Shown one piece after another: positions 1 through 7,754 of a stretch of DNA of 13,150 nt (position 1 is the stretch's first letter; each line of letters starts with the position of its first letter). The notes beneath the pieces were generated by a model. That model was not told the origin of the DNA. It saw nothing but the letters and a program-made list of their open reading frames with translations, and searched no databases. The position numbers and the translations under genes were made by a program. Source of the DNA: Campylobacteraceae bacterium (GTDB lineage Bacteria; Campylobacterota; Campylobacteria; Campylobacterales; Sulfurospirillaceae); the NCBI GenBank assembly GCA_027013265.1, contig JALUXQ010000109.1:1-13150 (forward strand), given 5' to 3'.

Positions 1-505
1 CATAAAAACCATATTTTTTTGCTTCATCAATATTTTGGCTGTTCAGCCCACCCGCTAGTATGATACGAGAGCAGTCAATGCCCTCAAACCAAGATAGCTC
101 TACCTTTTTTCCAAAACCGCCATAACCATCTACAAAGGCATCAACCATCCTGTATGTACCACTATATCTTTGCAAGTCTTGTGCACAAGTCGCCCTTATG
201 ACTTTTATATGTGGTAACTCAAGATTTGTGTACAAATCCTCATCTGCATCAAAGTGAATTTGAGCTAGTGTCATGTCTGTTTTTTGGCTAACTTCATTTA
301 TCTTTGATGCTGTTTCATTTACAAAAAGTCCAACTTTTTCAACAAACGGGGGAAGTCTGTCCACTATATTTTTAGCAGCTTTTGGCTCTATATATCTAGG
401 TGATTTTTCATAAAAGACAAATCCAAGTGCGTCTGCACCAAATTCTATCGCATTTAGGGCATCTTCAAGATTCGTAATGCCACAAATTTTTACTTTTTTA
501 ACCAC
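1..505 (-). CDS. trpF: Phosphoribosylanthranilate isomerase, partial (3' end beyond left edge)
   Basis: TrpF isomerises N-(5-phosphoribosyl)anthranilate in cytosolic tryptophan biosynthesis. The reverse strand reads openly from a GTG at 505 to the window edge (168 codons, about 80% of the usual ~200 aa). It starts VVKKVKICGITN, which holds the conserved catalytic cysteine in the KICGIT motif. It continues with GADALGFVFYEKSPRYI, then VGLFVN, then DAFVDGYGG containing the likely catalytic aspartate, and finally ILAGGLNSQNI, the phosphate-binding strand-loop of the TIM barrel. The GTG shares its G with the TAG stop of rpe (TAGTG), a 1-nt overlap that argues for translational coupling. No closer ATG gives a better N-terminus. 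The family call is firm; only the C-terminal ~30 residues are missing because of the window boundary, not because of a mutation. Confidence 0.93.
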   Translation of the reverse strand, partial: MVKKVKICGITNLEDALNAIEFGADALGFVFYEKSPRYIEPKAAKNIVDRLPPFVEKVGLFVNETASKINEVSQKTDMTLAQIHFDADEDLYTNLELPHIKVIRATCAQDLQRYSGTYRMVDAFVDGYGGFGKKVELSWFEGIDCSRIILAGGLNSQNIDEAKKYGFY

Positions 506-1143
506 TATTTTAGACTACTTATCGCATCTTTATAGGATGGATTATTAAAGACATAATTTCCAGCAACCACCACATCTACTCCAGCATTTTTCAGATCATC
601 TATATTTTTATCATTTACTCCGCCATCAACTTCTATGAGCGTTTTTAGTCCTCTTTTACTTATCATTCCTTTTAATTTTCTAGCTTTTTCTATGACTGAG
701 GGTATAAACTTTTGACCACCAAAACCTGGATTTACGCTCATCAATAAAACCATCTCCAAATCCTCTAAAAGATACTCTATCATCTCGGGTGGAGTGTGTG
801 GATTTAGCACAATAGCTGGCTTAATACCATAGCTTTTTATCTTCTGTATCAACCTGTGAGGATGAGACTCTGACTCGATGTGAAAAGAGATAAACTCTGG
901 CTCAAGCGGAGCAAAAAGCTCAACAAAAAAGGTGTTGTTTTCTACCATGAGATGGATATCTAGTGGCTTGGTTGCAACCTTTGCAACAGAGCTAACAACA
1001 ACTGGACCGATAGTGAGATTTGGTACAAAATGACCGTCCATGACATCTACATGTATGTAGTCACAACCACCATCACATATCTTCTTAATCTCAATATCAA
1101 GTATCCCAAAATCTGCGGACAATATACTTGGAGCTATTTTCAT
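505..1143 (-). CDS. rpe: Ribulose-phosphate 3-epimerase
   Basis: Rpe interconverts ribulose 5-phosphate and xylulose 5-phosphate in the non-oxidative pentose phosphate pathway. The 212-aa product has full family length. It begins MKIAPSILSADFG and carries HVDVMDGHFVPNLTIGP (metal-binding His and Asp), HLMVENN (second metal-binding His), MSVNPGFGGQKFIP (phosphate and lid loop) and EVDGGVN (catalytic Asp near the C-terminus), so all active-site motifs are intact. The ATG at 1143 is preceded by an AAGGAAA ribosome-binding site that overlaps the TAA stop of the upstream CheX-like gene; the gap is 12 nt. It lies in a minus-strand operon between signalling genes and trpF. Both TIM-barrel enzymes act on phosphorylated pentose-derived substrates, but no direct functional coupling is implied. 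Confidence 0.97.
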   Translation of the reverse strand: MKIAPSILSADFGILDIEIKKICDGGCDYIHVDVMDGHFVPNLTIGPVVVSSVAKVATKPLDIHLMVENNTFFVELFAPLEPEFISFHIESESHPHRLIQKIKSYGIKPAIVLNPHTPPEMIEYLLEDLEMVLLMSVNPGFGGQKFIPSVIEKARKLKGMISKRGLKTLIEVDGGVNDKNIDDLKNAGVDVVVAGNYVFNNPSYKDAISSLK

Positions 1144-1155
1144 ACTGTTATTTCC

Positions 1156-2535
1156 TTACTTTGATAAAAACAAAATCATATCTTGATTTTCTATTTTAAA
1201 ATTCGCTTGAACGCCTGTGCGCCCACTCTCTAACTTAACAATTTCAGATATCTTATCAAAAATCCTAGGCATTGTTATCTCTACACTTATGTGTCTGCTT
1301 TTTAGTTTTTGCATCACTTTCCCACCTATGACATTTGAAAACTCACTAAATGCATCGCTCAAATCTTCAGCTGAATAATCTGTCGGCATCAAAATCTTGC
1401 ATACTTTTTTGACTATTTCAAACTCCATTATCAGTATAGAGACACAATTTATATCTCCATAAATCCCCATGATTGATGCTAGGTACTCTGTCTCTTTACT
1501 CTCATCAAATTTTTTTATCTTTACACTCTTTTTTTCCGCTTTTTTATCTGAAAGAACTTCTACAGTATGCACTGTAGAGTCTATGATTTCAGGCAAAATA
1601 GAGATTATCTTTTTGTTGATATTTATATTTTTTACATTTTTCAAAACTTCTAAATTTGCTTGATGGATATTTGATTCGTCTTCAAAAAAATTCTCAAGAT
1701 TTTCATAAAGCATAATGCCAGCATCTTCCATATCGTTTGTCAAAATCTTAGTTGTTTTTCCAGCCTTTAACCCGCAAATAGCGATGCTTACACCATCTTC
1801 GGCACCATCTATAGAGAGTTTAGCCAAAAAATTTGCCCCATGTACATTAACAGATGTTACATCTTGGGCATCAAAACAAAAAATTCTAAATCCAACTTTG
1901 ATAGCATTTTTGTGGTATCTCATATCAAAATTATTGGCAAATTCAGAGTCTATAAAACCCTTTAATGCATAAACTATGATATTGTTTTTGATAAAAACAG
2001 ATACTTTTTTCTCTATGCTTCCTATGTAAGAGTTCTCTACTATATGGTCAAACTTTTTCCTTTTTGCTAAAAAATCATCTTTGTCTTTTGCTATCACTAC
2101 TTCATGCTTTCTCTCTATCAAAGCCATAGCTAGTTGATTTTTTTGGGCAGGATCTTTAGAGTAGATAATTACCTCTTTTTTCTCAATTTTCTTAGTTCCG
2201 CTAAAAAGAAAAAGAGAGTCTTCGTTTTGTATCAGAGAAAAAGATACATCGTGAGAAAAAAGCTCTAGTATAAATGTAAATTTTTTACTATCATAATCGC
2301 AAAACCCAACAAATGCAGCACATTCATCTTTTAAAAAACTCATGCGATCTACTAGATACGCCATGCCTTTTTTATTAAAAAAGACAACTTTCTTCAAGGA
2401 TATAAATATCGCCTCTGGTTTTTTTGAGAGTATTTCAGTCTCATCAACACCTGTGATAATCGAAGAGGCATTGTCTCCATCTATAAATCCGCTAGGATAA
2501 AAAATGGCAACAGAGTTTTTTATGACCGGTCTCAT
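1156..2535 (-). CDS. Multidomain STAS / receiver-like / STAS / CheX-type protein
   Basis: This 459-aa protein is probably cytosolic; no signal peptide or TM segment is visible. Residues ~1-113 and ~175-288 each resemble a STAS (anti-sigma-antagonist-like) fold, with alternating beta strands such as IFISLKKVVFFNKKGMAYL and FRIFCFDAQDVTSVNVHG. Between them, ~117-172 resembles a receiver-like alpha/beta segment starting EVIIYSKDPAQKNQL, but where the phospho-acceptor Asp is expected it reads FDHIVEN, so it is probably a pseudo-receiver. Residues ~310-459 resemble CheX: SEFSNVIGGK contains the ExxN catalytic pair (about E398, N401) that CheX/CheC phosphatases use on CheY-P. A short low-complexity KKAEKK linker lies before it. 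The gene starts 7 nt after the HDOD gene stop and likely shares its transcript. CheX membership is well supported by motif; the STAS assignments rest on fold impression. Its partner and target are unknown. Confidence 0.72.
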   Translation of the reverse strand: MRPVIKNSVAIFYPSGFIDGDNASSIITGVDETEILSKKPEAIFISLKKVVFFNKKGMAYLVDRMSFLKDECAAFVGFCDYDSKKFTFILELFSHDVSFSLIQNEDSLFLFSGTKKIEKKEVIIYSKDPAQKNQLAMALIERKHEVVIAKDKDDFLAKRKKFDHIVENSYIGSIEKKVSVFIKNNIIVYALKGFIDSEFANNFDMRYHKNAIKVGFRIFCFDAQDVTSVNVHGANFLAKLSIDGAEDGVSIAICGLKAGKTTKILTNDMEDAGIMLYENLENFFEDESNIHQANLEVLKNVKNININKKIISILPEIIDSTVHTVEVLSDKKAEKKSVKIKKFDESKETEYLASIMGIYGDINCVSILIMEFEIVKKVCKILMPTDYSAEDLSDAFSEFSNVIGGKVMQKLKSRHISVEITMPRIFDKISEIVKLESGRTGVQANFKIENQDMILFLSK

Positions 2536-2542
2536 CTTTGGC

Positions 2543-3337
2543 TTAACTCTCTATCAATTTATAAAAAGTAGCAACATCTCTGTGGTCAAAATCTAGTGGA
2601 AAATCAAAAAAATCATTCAAACCACTTTGGATGATATATGGCTTGCTCATTTCATAGCTTAAAAGCAGTCTCAAAAAAGATAAAATTTTATAATCTTTTG
2701 AATCTTGCGATAACTCTTTTGATGAAATCATAGATATAAGATTTTGAATATTTTCACTAAACTCCCATTTTTTAGCTATTTTGGCAGTCACATCAAAGAG
2801 CGTCTGATCGCTCATCTTATAGAGTAGTTCATCAAAACTTATCTGCTTTGAACTTCTTAGCAACTCTACTGTCCCAGAAATATCTCGAAATAGCATCTCG
2901 CAAACAATCAAAGAGGCAGGAATCAAAGATATAAACAAGCGGGCATCTTTATCGCTAATCTTTAAAAAATCTAATATTTTATTCCAACTTACTATTAAGT
3001 TTGATTGTAAATCCTGAAATTTTCTATTTGAAAAATCAAACACTTCCCATTTTTTAGGGAGTATCAACAAAAGATAATACCCATATACTATCTGTCTAGC
3101 CCTGCTAAGTCCTAGCACACCAAATATCTGATGCGCATCTTTAATCTCATCTCTAAATCCAAATATCGGCTTGTTTACAATTGATGAGAGATACAAAACA
3201 AAAGCCTTATCTTCTTTAGCAACATTTGCAGCTTGAATCATATCCGATGCGTCCAAATATGCCAAACAGGATTTTATAACTTTGGGAATTGGTGGAATTG
3301 TGCTTATGTACTCTTGTATAATAGAGTCTGTGAGCAT
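2543..3337 (-). CDS. HDOD domain protein
   Basis: The 264-aa product looks like a single HDOD domain, a catalytically dead HD-fold relative found in bacterial signalling proteins. The N-terminus carries the typical IPPIPKVIKSCLAYLD stretch, followed by AANVAKEDKAFVLYLSSIVNKPIFG (the IxxDPaL..kiLrlaNS-like region) and the GVLGLSRARQIVYG helix. There are no HD metal residues. The frame also opens at a TTG at 3340, but the ATG at 3337 lies 7 nt after a strong GGAGG (3345-3349) and is preferred. It is the first gene of the minus-strand run HDOD, CheX-like, rpe, trpF, and is divergent from rpmB across a 109-nt gap. HDOD proteins often sit with chemotaxis or c-di-GMP modules, which fits the CheX-type neighbour; the actual pathway is not shown. 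Confidence 0.85.
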   Translation of the reverse strand: MLTDSIIQEYISTIPPIPKVIKSCLAYLDASDMIQAANVAKEDKAFVLYLSSIVNKPIFGFRDEIKDAHQIFGVLGLSRARQIVYGYYLLLILPKKWEVFDFSNRKFQDLQSNLIVSWNKILDFLKISDKDARLFISLIPASLIVCEMLFRDISGTVELLRSSKQISFDELLYKMSDQTLFDVTAKIAKKWEFSENIQNLISMISSKELSQDSKDYKILSFLRLLLSYEMSKPYIIQSGLNDFFDFPLDFDHRDVATFYKLIES

Positions 3338-3409
3338 CAAAACACCTCCATATCATGAGAAATTTGTAGATTTTATCTTTAATTTCATAAAACCTTTATA
3401 AAATTTTGG

Positions 3410-3415
3410 TATAAT
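3410..3415 (+). promoter_or_regulatory. Probable rpmB promoter -10 box
   Basis: A perfect TATAAT preceded by TTTTGG and followed by GT lies 31 nt before the rpmB ATG. This matches the Campylobacterota sigma-70 pattern, which has a strong (extended) -10 and a poorly conserved -35; the upstream stretch is AT-rich without a clear -35. Transcription would start near 3422. The ribosome-binding site AAGGA at 3435-3439 is 7 nt from the ATG. Confidence 0.6.
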
Positions 3416-3446
3416 GTCAGACTTATTAAAATCTAAGGAATTAAAA

Positions 3447-3635
3447 ATGGCAAGAAGATGCGCGATAACAGGAAAAGGACCGATGGTTGGAAACAATGTC
3501 AGTCATGCTCATAACAAAACAAAAAGAAGATTTTTACCAAATCTAAGGACAGTAAGAGTTACTTTAGAAGATGGCACAACCAGAAAGATAAAAGTTGCTG
3601 CTTCAACACTTCGCACGATGAAGAAAAACGCTTAA
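3447..3635 (+). CDS. rpmB: 50S ribosomal protein L28
   Basis: L28 is a small basic protein of the large ribosomal subunit. The 62-aa product opens MARRCAITGKGPMVGNNVSH, the typical L28 N-terminus, followed by a KTKRRFLPNL motif, a VTLEDGTTRKIKVAASTLRTMKK tail and full family length. It has only one cysteine, so this is the form without the four-Cys zinc site. An in-frame ATG at 3414 would add 11 residues but lies on the -10 box; the ATG at 3447 has an AAGGA Shine-Dalgarno 7 nt upstream and gives the conserved start. It heads a plus-strand series with the potassium channel gene beginning 34 nt later. Confidence 0.97.
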   Translation: MARRCAITGKGPMVGNNVSHAHNKTKRRFLPNLRTVRVTLEDGTTRKIKVAASTLRTMKKNA

Positions 3636-3638
3636 TCC

Positions 3639-3654
3639 TCCCCCTAAACGGGGA
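3639..3654 (+). terminator. Short GC hairpin after rpmB (weak terminator or attenuator)
   Basis: TCCCC (3639-3643) pairs with GGGGA (3650-3654) around a 6-nt loop, in the 34-nt gap between rpmB and the channel gene. No T-run follows on the plus strand, so it is not a classic intrinsic terminator. It might reduce read-through from rpmB, or be incidental. Confidence 0.3.
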
Positions 3655-3669
3655 TAAAAAGAGGCATAA

Positions 3670-4800
3670 GTGTCTTTACTTCAAAAAATAAAAAAGCTTT
3701 TACATTGGAGTGATAGAAAAATCCCCGCTATCAACTTAAATACAGAATTATACCAACAATTAAAACCATTTAGACTTCCACTTATCTTAACGGTTCTCAT
3801 GATTATGATAGGAGCTCTAGGATATATAATAATCGATGATTTCTCTTTGGATGATGCGATATATCAGGCTGGTATCACATTTACAACTGTTGGTTTTGGT
3901 GAAATTGCACCCATCTCAAAGGCTGGCAGAATCTTTACGATAACACTCATAATATTGGGTTTTGGAGTCTTTTCTTTCTCTATTGGTATCTTAGTAGAGG
4001 TTCTAAACAAGGGAGATTTTGTAAGAATACTAAAGGAGCGTCAAATGCTATATAAAATAGCTAGATTAAAAAATCACTATGTTATCTGTTATCATAATGA
4101 GTATACAAAAGAGTTGACCCAACAATTCAGAGAGAATCACATCCCATTTGTGGTCGTAGCACCTGATAAAAACTTAGCAGAAATTGCTCAAAAAAACAGA
4201 TATGTACATTTTGTTCAAGAAGAACCACACACCGAAACAGCTCTTCTAAAATCTGGTCTTTCAAGTGCAAAAGGGCTCATAACACTAAGCGAAAATTTAG
4301 CTGACAATATCGCTCAAATAGCAACAACCAGACTTTTTGAAAAAGAGATAGGACTAAAAAAACCATACTTTATAATGTCTCATGCGAACAACCAAAATGA
4401 TATGGAAAAGCTAAAAAAACTAGGTGCAAATAGTGTCGTTTCAGCCACAAAATTGATGGCTCAAAGGATAAGTGCCATGAGTGTTAGACCTGATATGGAA
4501 AATATGCTTGAAAATATACTCTACCGTAGAGACATACCCTTAGATATGGAGGAGATTGTTGTACCTGAAAACTCTTGGCTTAGATTTAAAAAGATAAAAG
4601 AGGCACATATAAGAGAGGTAGTAAATGTGAGTATCGTCGGTATCAAAGATACGCATGGTAAATTTACCCCTATGCCAAAAGGTGACACACTCATAAGTGG
4701 CAATTCAAAGCTTCTAGTTATAGGCACGGGAGAGGGTATAAAAAACACAAAGACTATAGTAAGAAGCAAATACAAACCACAAGAGTTAAAATATGTTTAA
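3670..4800 (+). CDS. Potassium channel protein with TrkA-N/RCK domain
   Basis: This is a predicted inner-membrane K+ channel of the two-TM, RCK-gated type (MthK/Kch class; the Helicobacter pylori HpKchA is a related example). The 376-aa product has TM1 at ~36-55, a pore helix plus selectivity filter FTTVGFGEI (TVGFG at residues 73-77), and TM2 at ~88-111. From ~136 it has a cytosolic Rossmann-like TrkA-N domain (HYVICYHNEYTKELTQQF) and a TrkA-C-like C-terminal part at ~290-370. The first loop of the RCK domain lacks the GxGxxG NAD signature, as MthK also does, so NAD binding is unlikely by the usual mode. The start is GTG at 3670 with AAGAGG 5 nt upstream; an earlier start would enter the rpmB spacer. 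The 3' end overlaps argJ by 8 nt. Filter and fold are clear; ion preference and ligand are inferred. Confidence 0.9.
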   Translation: MSLLQKIKKLLHWSDRKIPAINLNTELYQQLKPFRLPLILTVLMIMIGALGYIIIDDFSLDDAIYQAGITFTTVGFGEIAPISKAGRIFTITLIILGFGVFSFSIGILVEVLNKGDFVRILKERQMLYKIARLKNHYVICYHNEYTKELTQQFRENHIPFVVVAPDKNLAEIAQKNRYVHFVQEEPHTETALLKSGLSSAKGLITLSENLADNIAQIATTRLFEKEIGLKKPYFIMSHANNQNDMEKLKKLGANSVVSATKLMAQRISAMSVRPDMENMLENILYRRDIPLDMEEIVVPENSWLRFKKIKEAHIREVVNVSIVGIKDTHGKFTPMPKGDTLISGNSKLLVIGTGEGIKNTKTIVRSKYKPQELKYV

Positions 4801-5977
4801 TTTAATTTCACTAAAAAACGGCATAGATAATGTCAAGGGTTTCAACAGTGGTGGTGTCAGTGCAGGATTCAAAAAAGATGGTGAAAAAGATGTTGGGTTT
4901 ATCAAAAGTGATACTCTTTGTGATATATCAGCTGTTTTTACCACAAACAAATTTCAAGCTGCCCCTATAAAACACTTCAAAAAGTATAAAGAAGATTTTC
5001 AAACAAATTTTATCTTAGTAAACTCAAAAAATGCAAATGCTATCACAGGGCAACGAGGTATAGATGATATTGATTTTATATTTGAAAATATAAATATTCC
5101 AGACATAATCAACCCTATCATGAGCTCAACTGGAGTTATAGGATATCCACTGCAAAGAGAAAAAATCATAGATGCAGTTAACAGATTTGATCTAAATTCC
5201 AAGGATTCGGACTCTTGCGCTAGAGCAATTATGACAACTGACAGTTTTAAAAAAGAGATATGCCTAAAAGTAGAGTTAGATGATGGAAGTTTTTTTCATA
5301 TAGCGGCAATCTGCAAAGGTGCTGGCATGATAAATCCCGCAATGGCTACCATGTTGTGCTTCATAGTCACAGATGCAAATATACCAAAAACAGATATGAG
5401 TGAGCTCTTAAAAAACAGCATAGATGACTCTTTTAATGCTATCAGCGTTGATGGTGACACATCTACAAATGATACTGTCTTCTTAATTGCGAATAAAACA
5501 CAAAACTCTTATGACAAAACAGCTTTTCGTGAAGCTCTGAATTTTATAACCAAGAACTTAAGTCTTTTGATACTAAAAGATGGGGAAGGCTCAAACAAAG
5601 TGGTAGCTTTTGAGGTAGATGGAGCTCTCAGTAGAGATGAAGCAAAAAGAGCCGCATCTGCACTTAGTAACTCTTTGCTTGTAAAAACTGCTATCTTTGG
5701 GAAAGATCCAAATTGGGGAAGAATCGCCTCTACGATAGGAGCTTCAAATATAGCATGCGATGAAGAAAAGCTTGAGATTTACTATGATGATATCTTGGTT
5801 TATTCAAAAGAGCATCCAATTCTAGACGAACAAACAGAGCAAAAAGCATCTAAAGTGATGAAAAAAGAGTCTTATAAAATCACCTGCAAATTAAACATGG
5901 GTGTTTTTTCATACACTGCTTATGGATGTGATTTGAGCTATGAGTATGTTAAAATAAATGCAGATTATCGAACTTAA
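4793..5977 (+). CDS. argJ: Bifunctional glutamate N-acetyltransferase / amino-acid acetyltransferase
   Basis: ArgJ transfers acetyl from N-acetylornithine to glutamate in the cyclic arginine pathway, and in bifunctional forms also acetylates glutamate from acetyl-CoA. The 394-aa protein is a typical length. It shows VKGFNSGGVSAGFKKDG near the N-terminus and the autocleavage motif KGAGMINPAMATML (residues 175-188); cleavage is expected before T186, which becomes the nucleophile of the beta chain. It also has DGDTSTNDT and the IFGKDPNWGRI region in the second half. All hallmarks of the Ntn-hydrolase-like family are present. The ATG lies within the end of the channel gene (ATGTTTAA, 8-nt overlap), so translation is probably coupled. 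Sequence alone does not tell the bifunctional from the monofunctional form. Confidence 0.95.
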   Translation: MFNLISLKNGIDNVKGFNSGGVSAGFKKDGEKDVGFIKSDTLCDISAVFTTNKFQAAPIKHFKKYKEDFQTNFILVNSKNANAITGQRGIDDIDFIFENINIPDIINPIMSSTGVIGYPLQREKIIDAVNRFDLNSKDSDSCARAIMTTDSFKKEICLKVELDDGSFFHIAAICKGAGMINPAMATMLCFIVTDANIPKTDMSELLKNSIDDSFNAISVDGDTSTNDTVFLIANKTQNSYDKTAFREALNFITKNLSLLILKDGEGSNKVVAFEVDGALSRDEAKRAASALSNSLLVKTAIFGKDPNWGRIASTIGASNIACDEEKLEIYYDDILVYSKEHPILDEQTEQKASKVMKKESYKITCKLNMGVFSYTAYGCDLSYEYVKINADYRT

Positions 5978-6045
5978 AGTATTTGTTTGATAGAATAGAC
6001 TTGTTAAAAATAAGCCTAATACAAAAAACTTAAATAGGAGAAAAA

Positions 6046-6273
6046 ATGTTACACGAATACAGAGATATCATTTCTGAAATCAAGACCAAAAATGCACACT
6101 TTGCCAAAATCTTTGAGAAACACAATGAACTTGACAAAAAAATCGAAGCTGTTGAGAGCGGTAGAGAATTTTTAGATGCAAATGAGCTAGATACATTAAA
6201 AAAAGAGAAGTTAAAGCTTAAAGACCAAGCATATGCCATGATTGTAGAGTACAAAAAAGAGAATAATCTATAA
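6046..6273 (+). CDS. DUF465/YdcH-like small coiled-coil protein
   Basis: This 75-aa highly charged, helical protein begins MLHEYRDIISEIKTKNAHFAKIF and ends KLKDQAYAMIVEYKKENN. The pattern FxxIFEKHNELDKKI, then LDTLKKEKLKLKDQ, matches the DUF465 (YdcH/SlyX-like) small proteins: two helices forming a short coiled coil, with no known enzyme function. The ATG at 6046 has a strong AGGAG 5 nt upstream (6036-6040). It lies alone in an operon-like series, 68 nt after argJ and 77 nt before pgi. A possible -10 (TAGAAT, 5991-5996) in the upstream gap would give it its own promoter. The role is not known. Confidence 0.85.
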   Translation: MLHEYRDIISEIKTKNAHFAKIFEKHNELDKKIEAVESGREFLDANELDTLKKEKLKLKDQAYAMIVEYKKENNL

Positions 6274-6285
6274 GCAACTAAAAAA

Positions 6286-6302
6286 GAGGGGATACATCCC
6301 TC
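6286..6302 (+). terminator. GAGGG/CCCTC hairpin before pgi
   Basis: GAGGG (6286-6290) and CCCTC (6298-6302) form a perfect 5-bp GC-rich stem, extendable by one G-U pair, in the spacer between the small DUF465 gene and pgi. There is no downstream T-run, so it is at best a partial terminator or an RNA-stability hairpin. Confidence 0.35.
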
Positions 6303-6350
6303 CTATTCACTGCCCCCTAAAAGCCGATAAATTCAACCAAGAGGCAAGAC

Positions 6351-7592
6351 ATGATAAAATTTGAGAGAAATTTTTCTATCAACAATAGACACGAAACCAT
6401 AACTAAAACATTTAAAAATCTACAAGAAGAGATGCAAAGTGACAAGATTGGATACTACAAGTTACCTAAAAGCTCACTAGAGATAATCAAAAAAATAGAA
6501 GAGATAAATATAGAAGATTTTTCGCAAATCGTGGTTATGGGAGTTGGTGGCTCAAGTCTAGGCATAAAGGCAATCGATACTATTTTAAGACCATACAAAA
6601 AAGAGATAAAAGAGATTTTGTATTTTGAAAATTCAGATCCTATCGGAATACGAAAAACTATAAATATGATAAAAAAAGAGGAGGCTATATTTTTTATCAT
6701 ATCAAAATCGGGTTTAACCATAGAGACTATATCTATATTTAAAACCATTATGAAACATTGTAAATTGGATTTAGAAAATGATGCAAGAAGAGTATTTGCT
6801 ATAACCGATAAAAACTCTGCTCTTTCCACATTTGCCAAACACTATAAAATCACAGAGTTTAATATACCATCCAATGTAGGAGGTAGATTTTCTGTGTTTA
6901 GTGCAGTAGGTATAGCTCCATTGATGATGGCAGGATATGATATAAAATCCGTGCTAAAAGGGGCAGATAATTTTGTCGATAACTTCTTCGCAAACAAAGA
7001 GATGCATCTTTTGGAAAAGGCTTGTCATTTAAGCATGAATTTGGAAAATTCGCCCATAAATGTTATGTTTTCCTATGCGGATGGTTTAAAGGATTTTACA
7101 AAGTGGTACATACAACTGTGGGCAGAATCTCTAGGTAAAATTGATATAAACGGTAAACATATAGGTTTGACTCCAGTAGGTCTTACAGGTGCTACAGATC
7201 AACACTCTTTTTTGCAATTGATAGTAGATGGCACAAAAGATAAAAGCGTGACCTTTATAAAAATTGAAAATTTAGGGGATGATTTATGTGTACCCAATAT
7301 CTCTTTACAAGGTATCGAAAAAACAAATTTTATGAATAATAAAAAGTTTAACACCCTAATCAACTCTCAATGTGATGCCACTATGCAAAGCCTTATAAGC
7401 AGAGGTGTAGATACAGATATTATCACTTTAGACTCTGTAAATGAAGAGGATATAGGCACACTATTTATATACTTCGAGATATTGACTTCTGCAGTTGGCT
7501 CCATGATGAATATAGATGCGTACAACCAGCCAGGAGTGGAATTTGGGAAAAAGATAATGTATGAAAAACTAGGCACCATAAAGCACCTCTAG
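6351..7592 (+). CDS. pgi: Glucose-6-phosphate isomerase (short form)
   Basis: Pgi interconverts glucose 6-phosphate and fructose 6-phosphate in gluconeogenesis and glycolysis. The 413-aa product is much shorter than the ~550-aa enterobacterial enzyme but near the length usual for Campylobacterota. Motifs in order: VVMGVGGSSLGIKAI (residues 61-75, sugar-phosphate loop), IISKSGLTIETI (SIS-domain SKSxxTxET motif, ~116-127), GGRFSVFSAVG, ATDQHSFLQLIVDGTKDK with the catalytic His/Gln region, and the C-terminal signature AYNQPGVEFGKK. Both SIS domains appear complete. The ATG follows GAGG by 6 nt. The gene ends 163 nt before the oppositely oriented MOSC gene, with two palindromes between them. Confidence 0.95.
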   Translation: MIKFERNFSINNRHETITKTFKNLQEEMQSDKIGYYKLPKSSLEIIKKIEEINIEDFSQIVVMGVGGSSLGIKAIDTILRPYKKEIKEILYFENSDPIGIRKTINMIKKEEAIFFIISKSGLTIETISIFKTIMKHCKLDLENDARRVFAITDKNSALSTFAKHYKITEFNIPSNVGGRFSVFSAVGIAPLMMAGYDIKSVLKGADNFVDNFFANKEMHLLEKACHLSMNLENSPINVMFSYADGLKDFTKWYIQLWAESLGKIDINGKHIGLTPVGLTGATDQHSFLQLIVDGTKDKSVTFIKIENLGDDLCVPNISLQGIEKTNFMNNKKFNTLINSQCDATMQSLISRGVDTDIITLDSVNEEDIGTLFIYFEILTSAVGSMMNIDAYNQPGVEFGKKIMYEKLGTIKHL

Positions 7593-7642
7593 TCTCTCAT
7601 TTCTTGCTCTGTATATTTTAGCGTCCTTGGGTTCTCACCATT

Positions 7643-7684
7643 CCAACAACTGAATATACCAAAAGTGATGTATTCAGTTGGTGG
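7643..7684 (-). repeat. Palindrome family A, copy 1 (inverted relative to copy 2)
   Basis: Two 16-nt arms (7643-7658 and 7669-7684) pair around a 10-nt loop, with one mismatch and one G-T pair. Read on the minus strand it is CCACCAACTGAATACA, loop TCACTTTTGG, then TATATTCAGTTGTTGG. Arms and loop align with the palindrome at 8432-8480: 12 of 16 left-arm bases match, both loops contain ACTTTTG, and four stem differences are compensatory. It lies 51 nt after pgi and could also act as a pgi 3' hairpin, although no T-run follows on the plus strand. Confidence 0.7.
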
Positions 7685-7692
7685 ATTAATAA

Positions 7693-7739
7693 TAGACTTG
7701 TTGCAGTATATGGCGTATCCTTATACTGCAACAAGTCTA
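7693..7739 (+). repeat. Palindrome family B, copy 1 (TAGACTTGTTGCAGT)
   Basis: Perfect 18-bp inverted arms, TAGACTTGTTGCAGTATA at 7693-7710 and its reverse complement at 7722-7739, flank an 11-nt loop TGGCGTATCCT. The same element recurs at 8227-8280, with the loop in the same orientation (ATGGYGTATCYTTATAC shared). It lies 15 nt past the stop of the MOSC gene, so on that strand it would form a 3' hairpin. It may belong to a MITE or REP-like family. Confidence 0.85.
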
Positions 7740-7754
7740 ATTTATGTGTGAAAG

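Noticed and set aside
3414..3446. Longer rpmB start at 3414 adding 11 residues
   Set aside because: This ATG overlaps the TATAAT box and lacks a Shine-Dalgarno; the conserved L28 N-terminus starts at 3447.
5996..6005. TAGACTTGTT before the DUF465 gene, matching the first 10 nt of palindrome B
   Set aside because: No paired arm or loop is present and the match stops at 10 nt; probably chance in this base composition.
6455..6838. 127-codon open frame antisense to pgi
   Set aside because: Composition mirrors the pgi codons, no recognisable domain, no ribosome-binding site support; pgi is unambiguous.
7593..7754. Insertion sequence remnant with a transposase between pgi and the MOSC gene
   Set aside because: No transposase-like frame exists in either strand here, and no clear target-site duplication flanks the palindromes.
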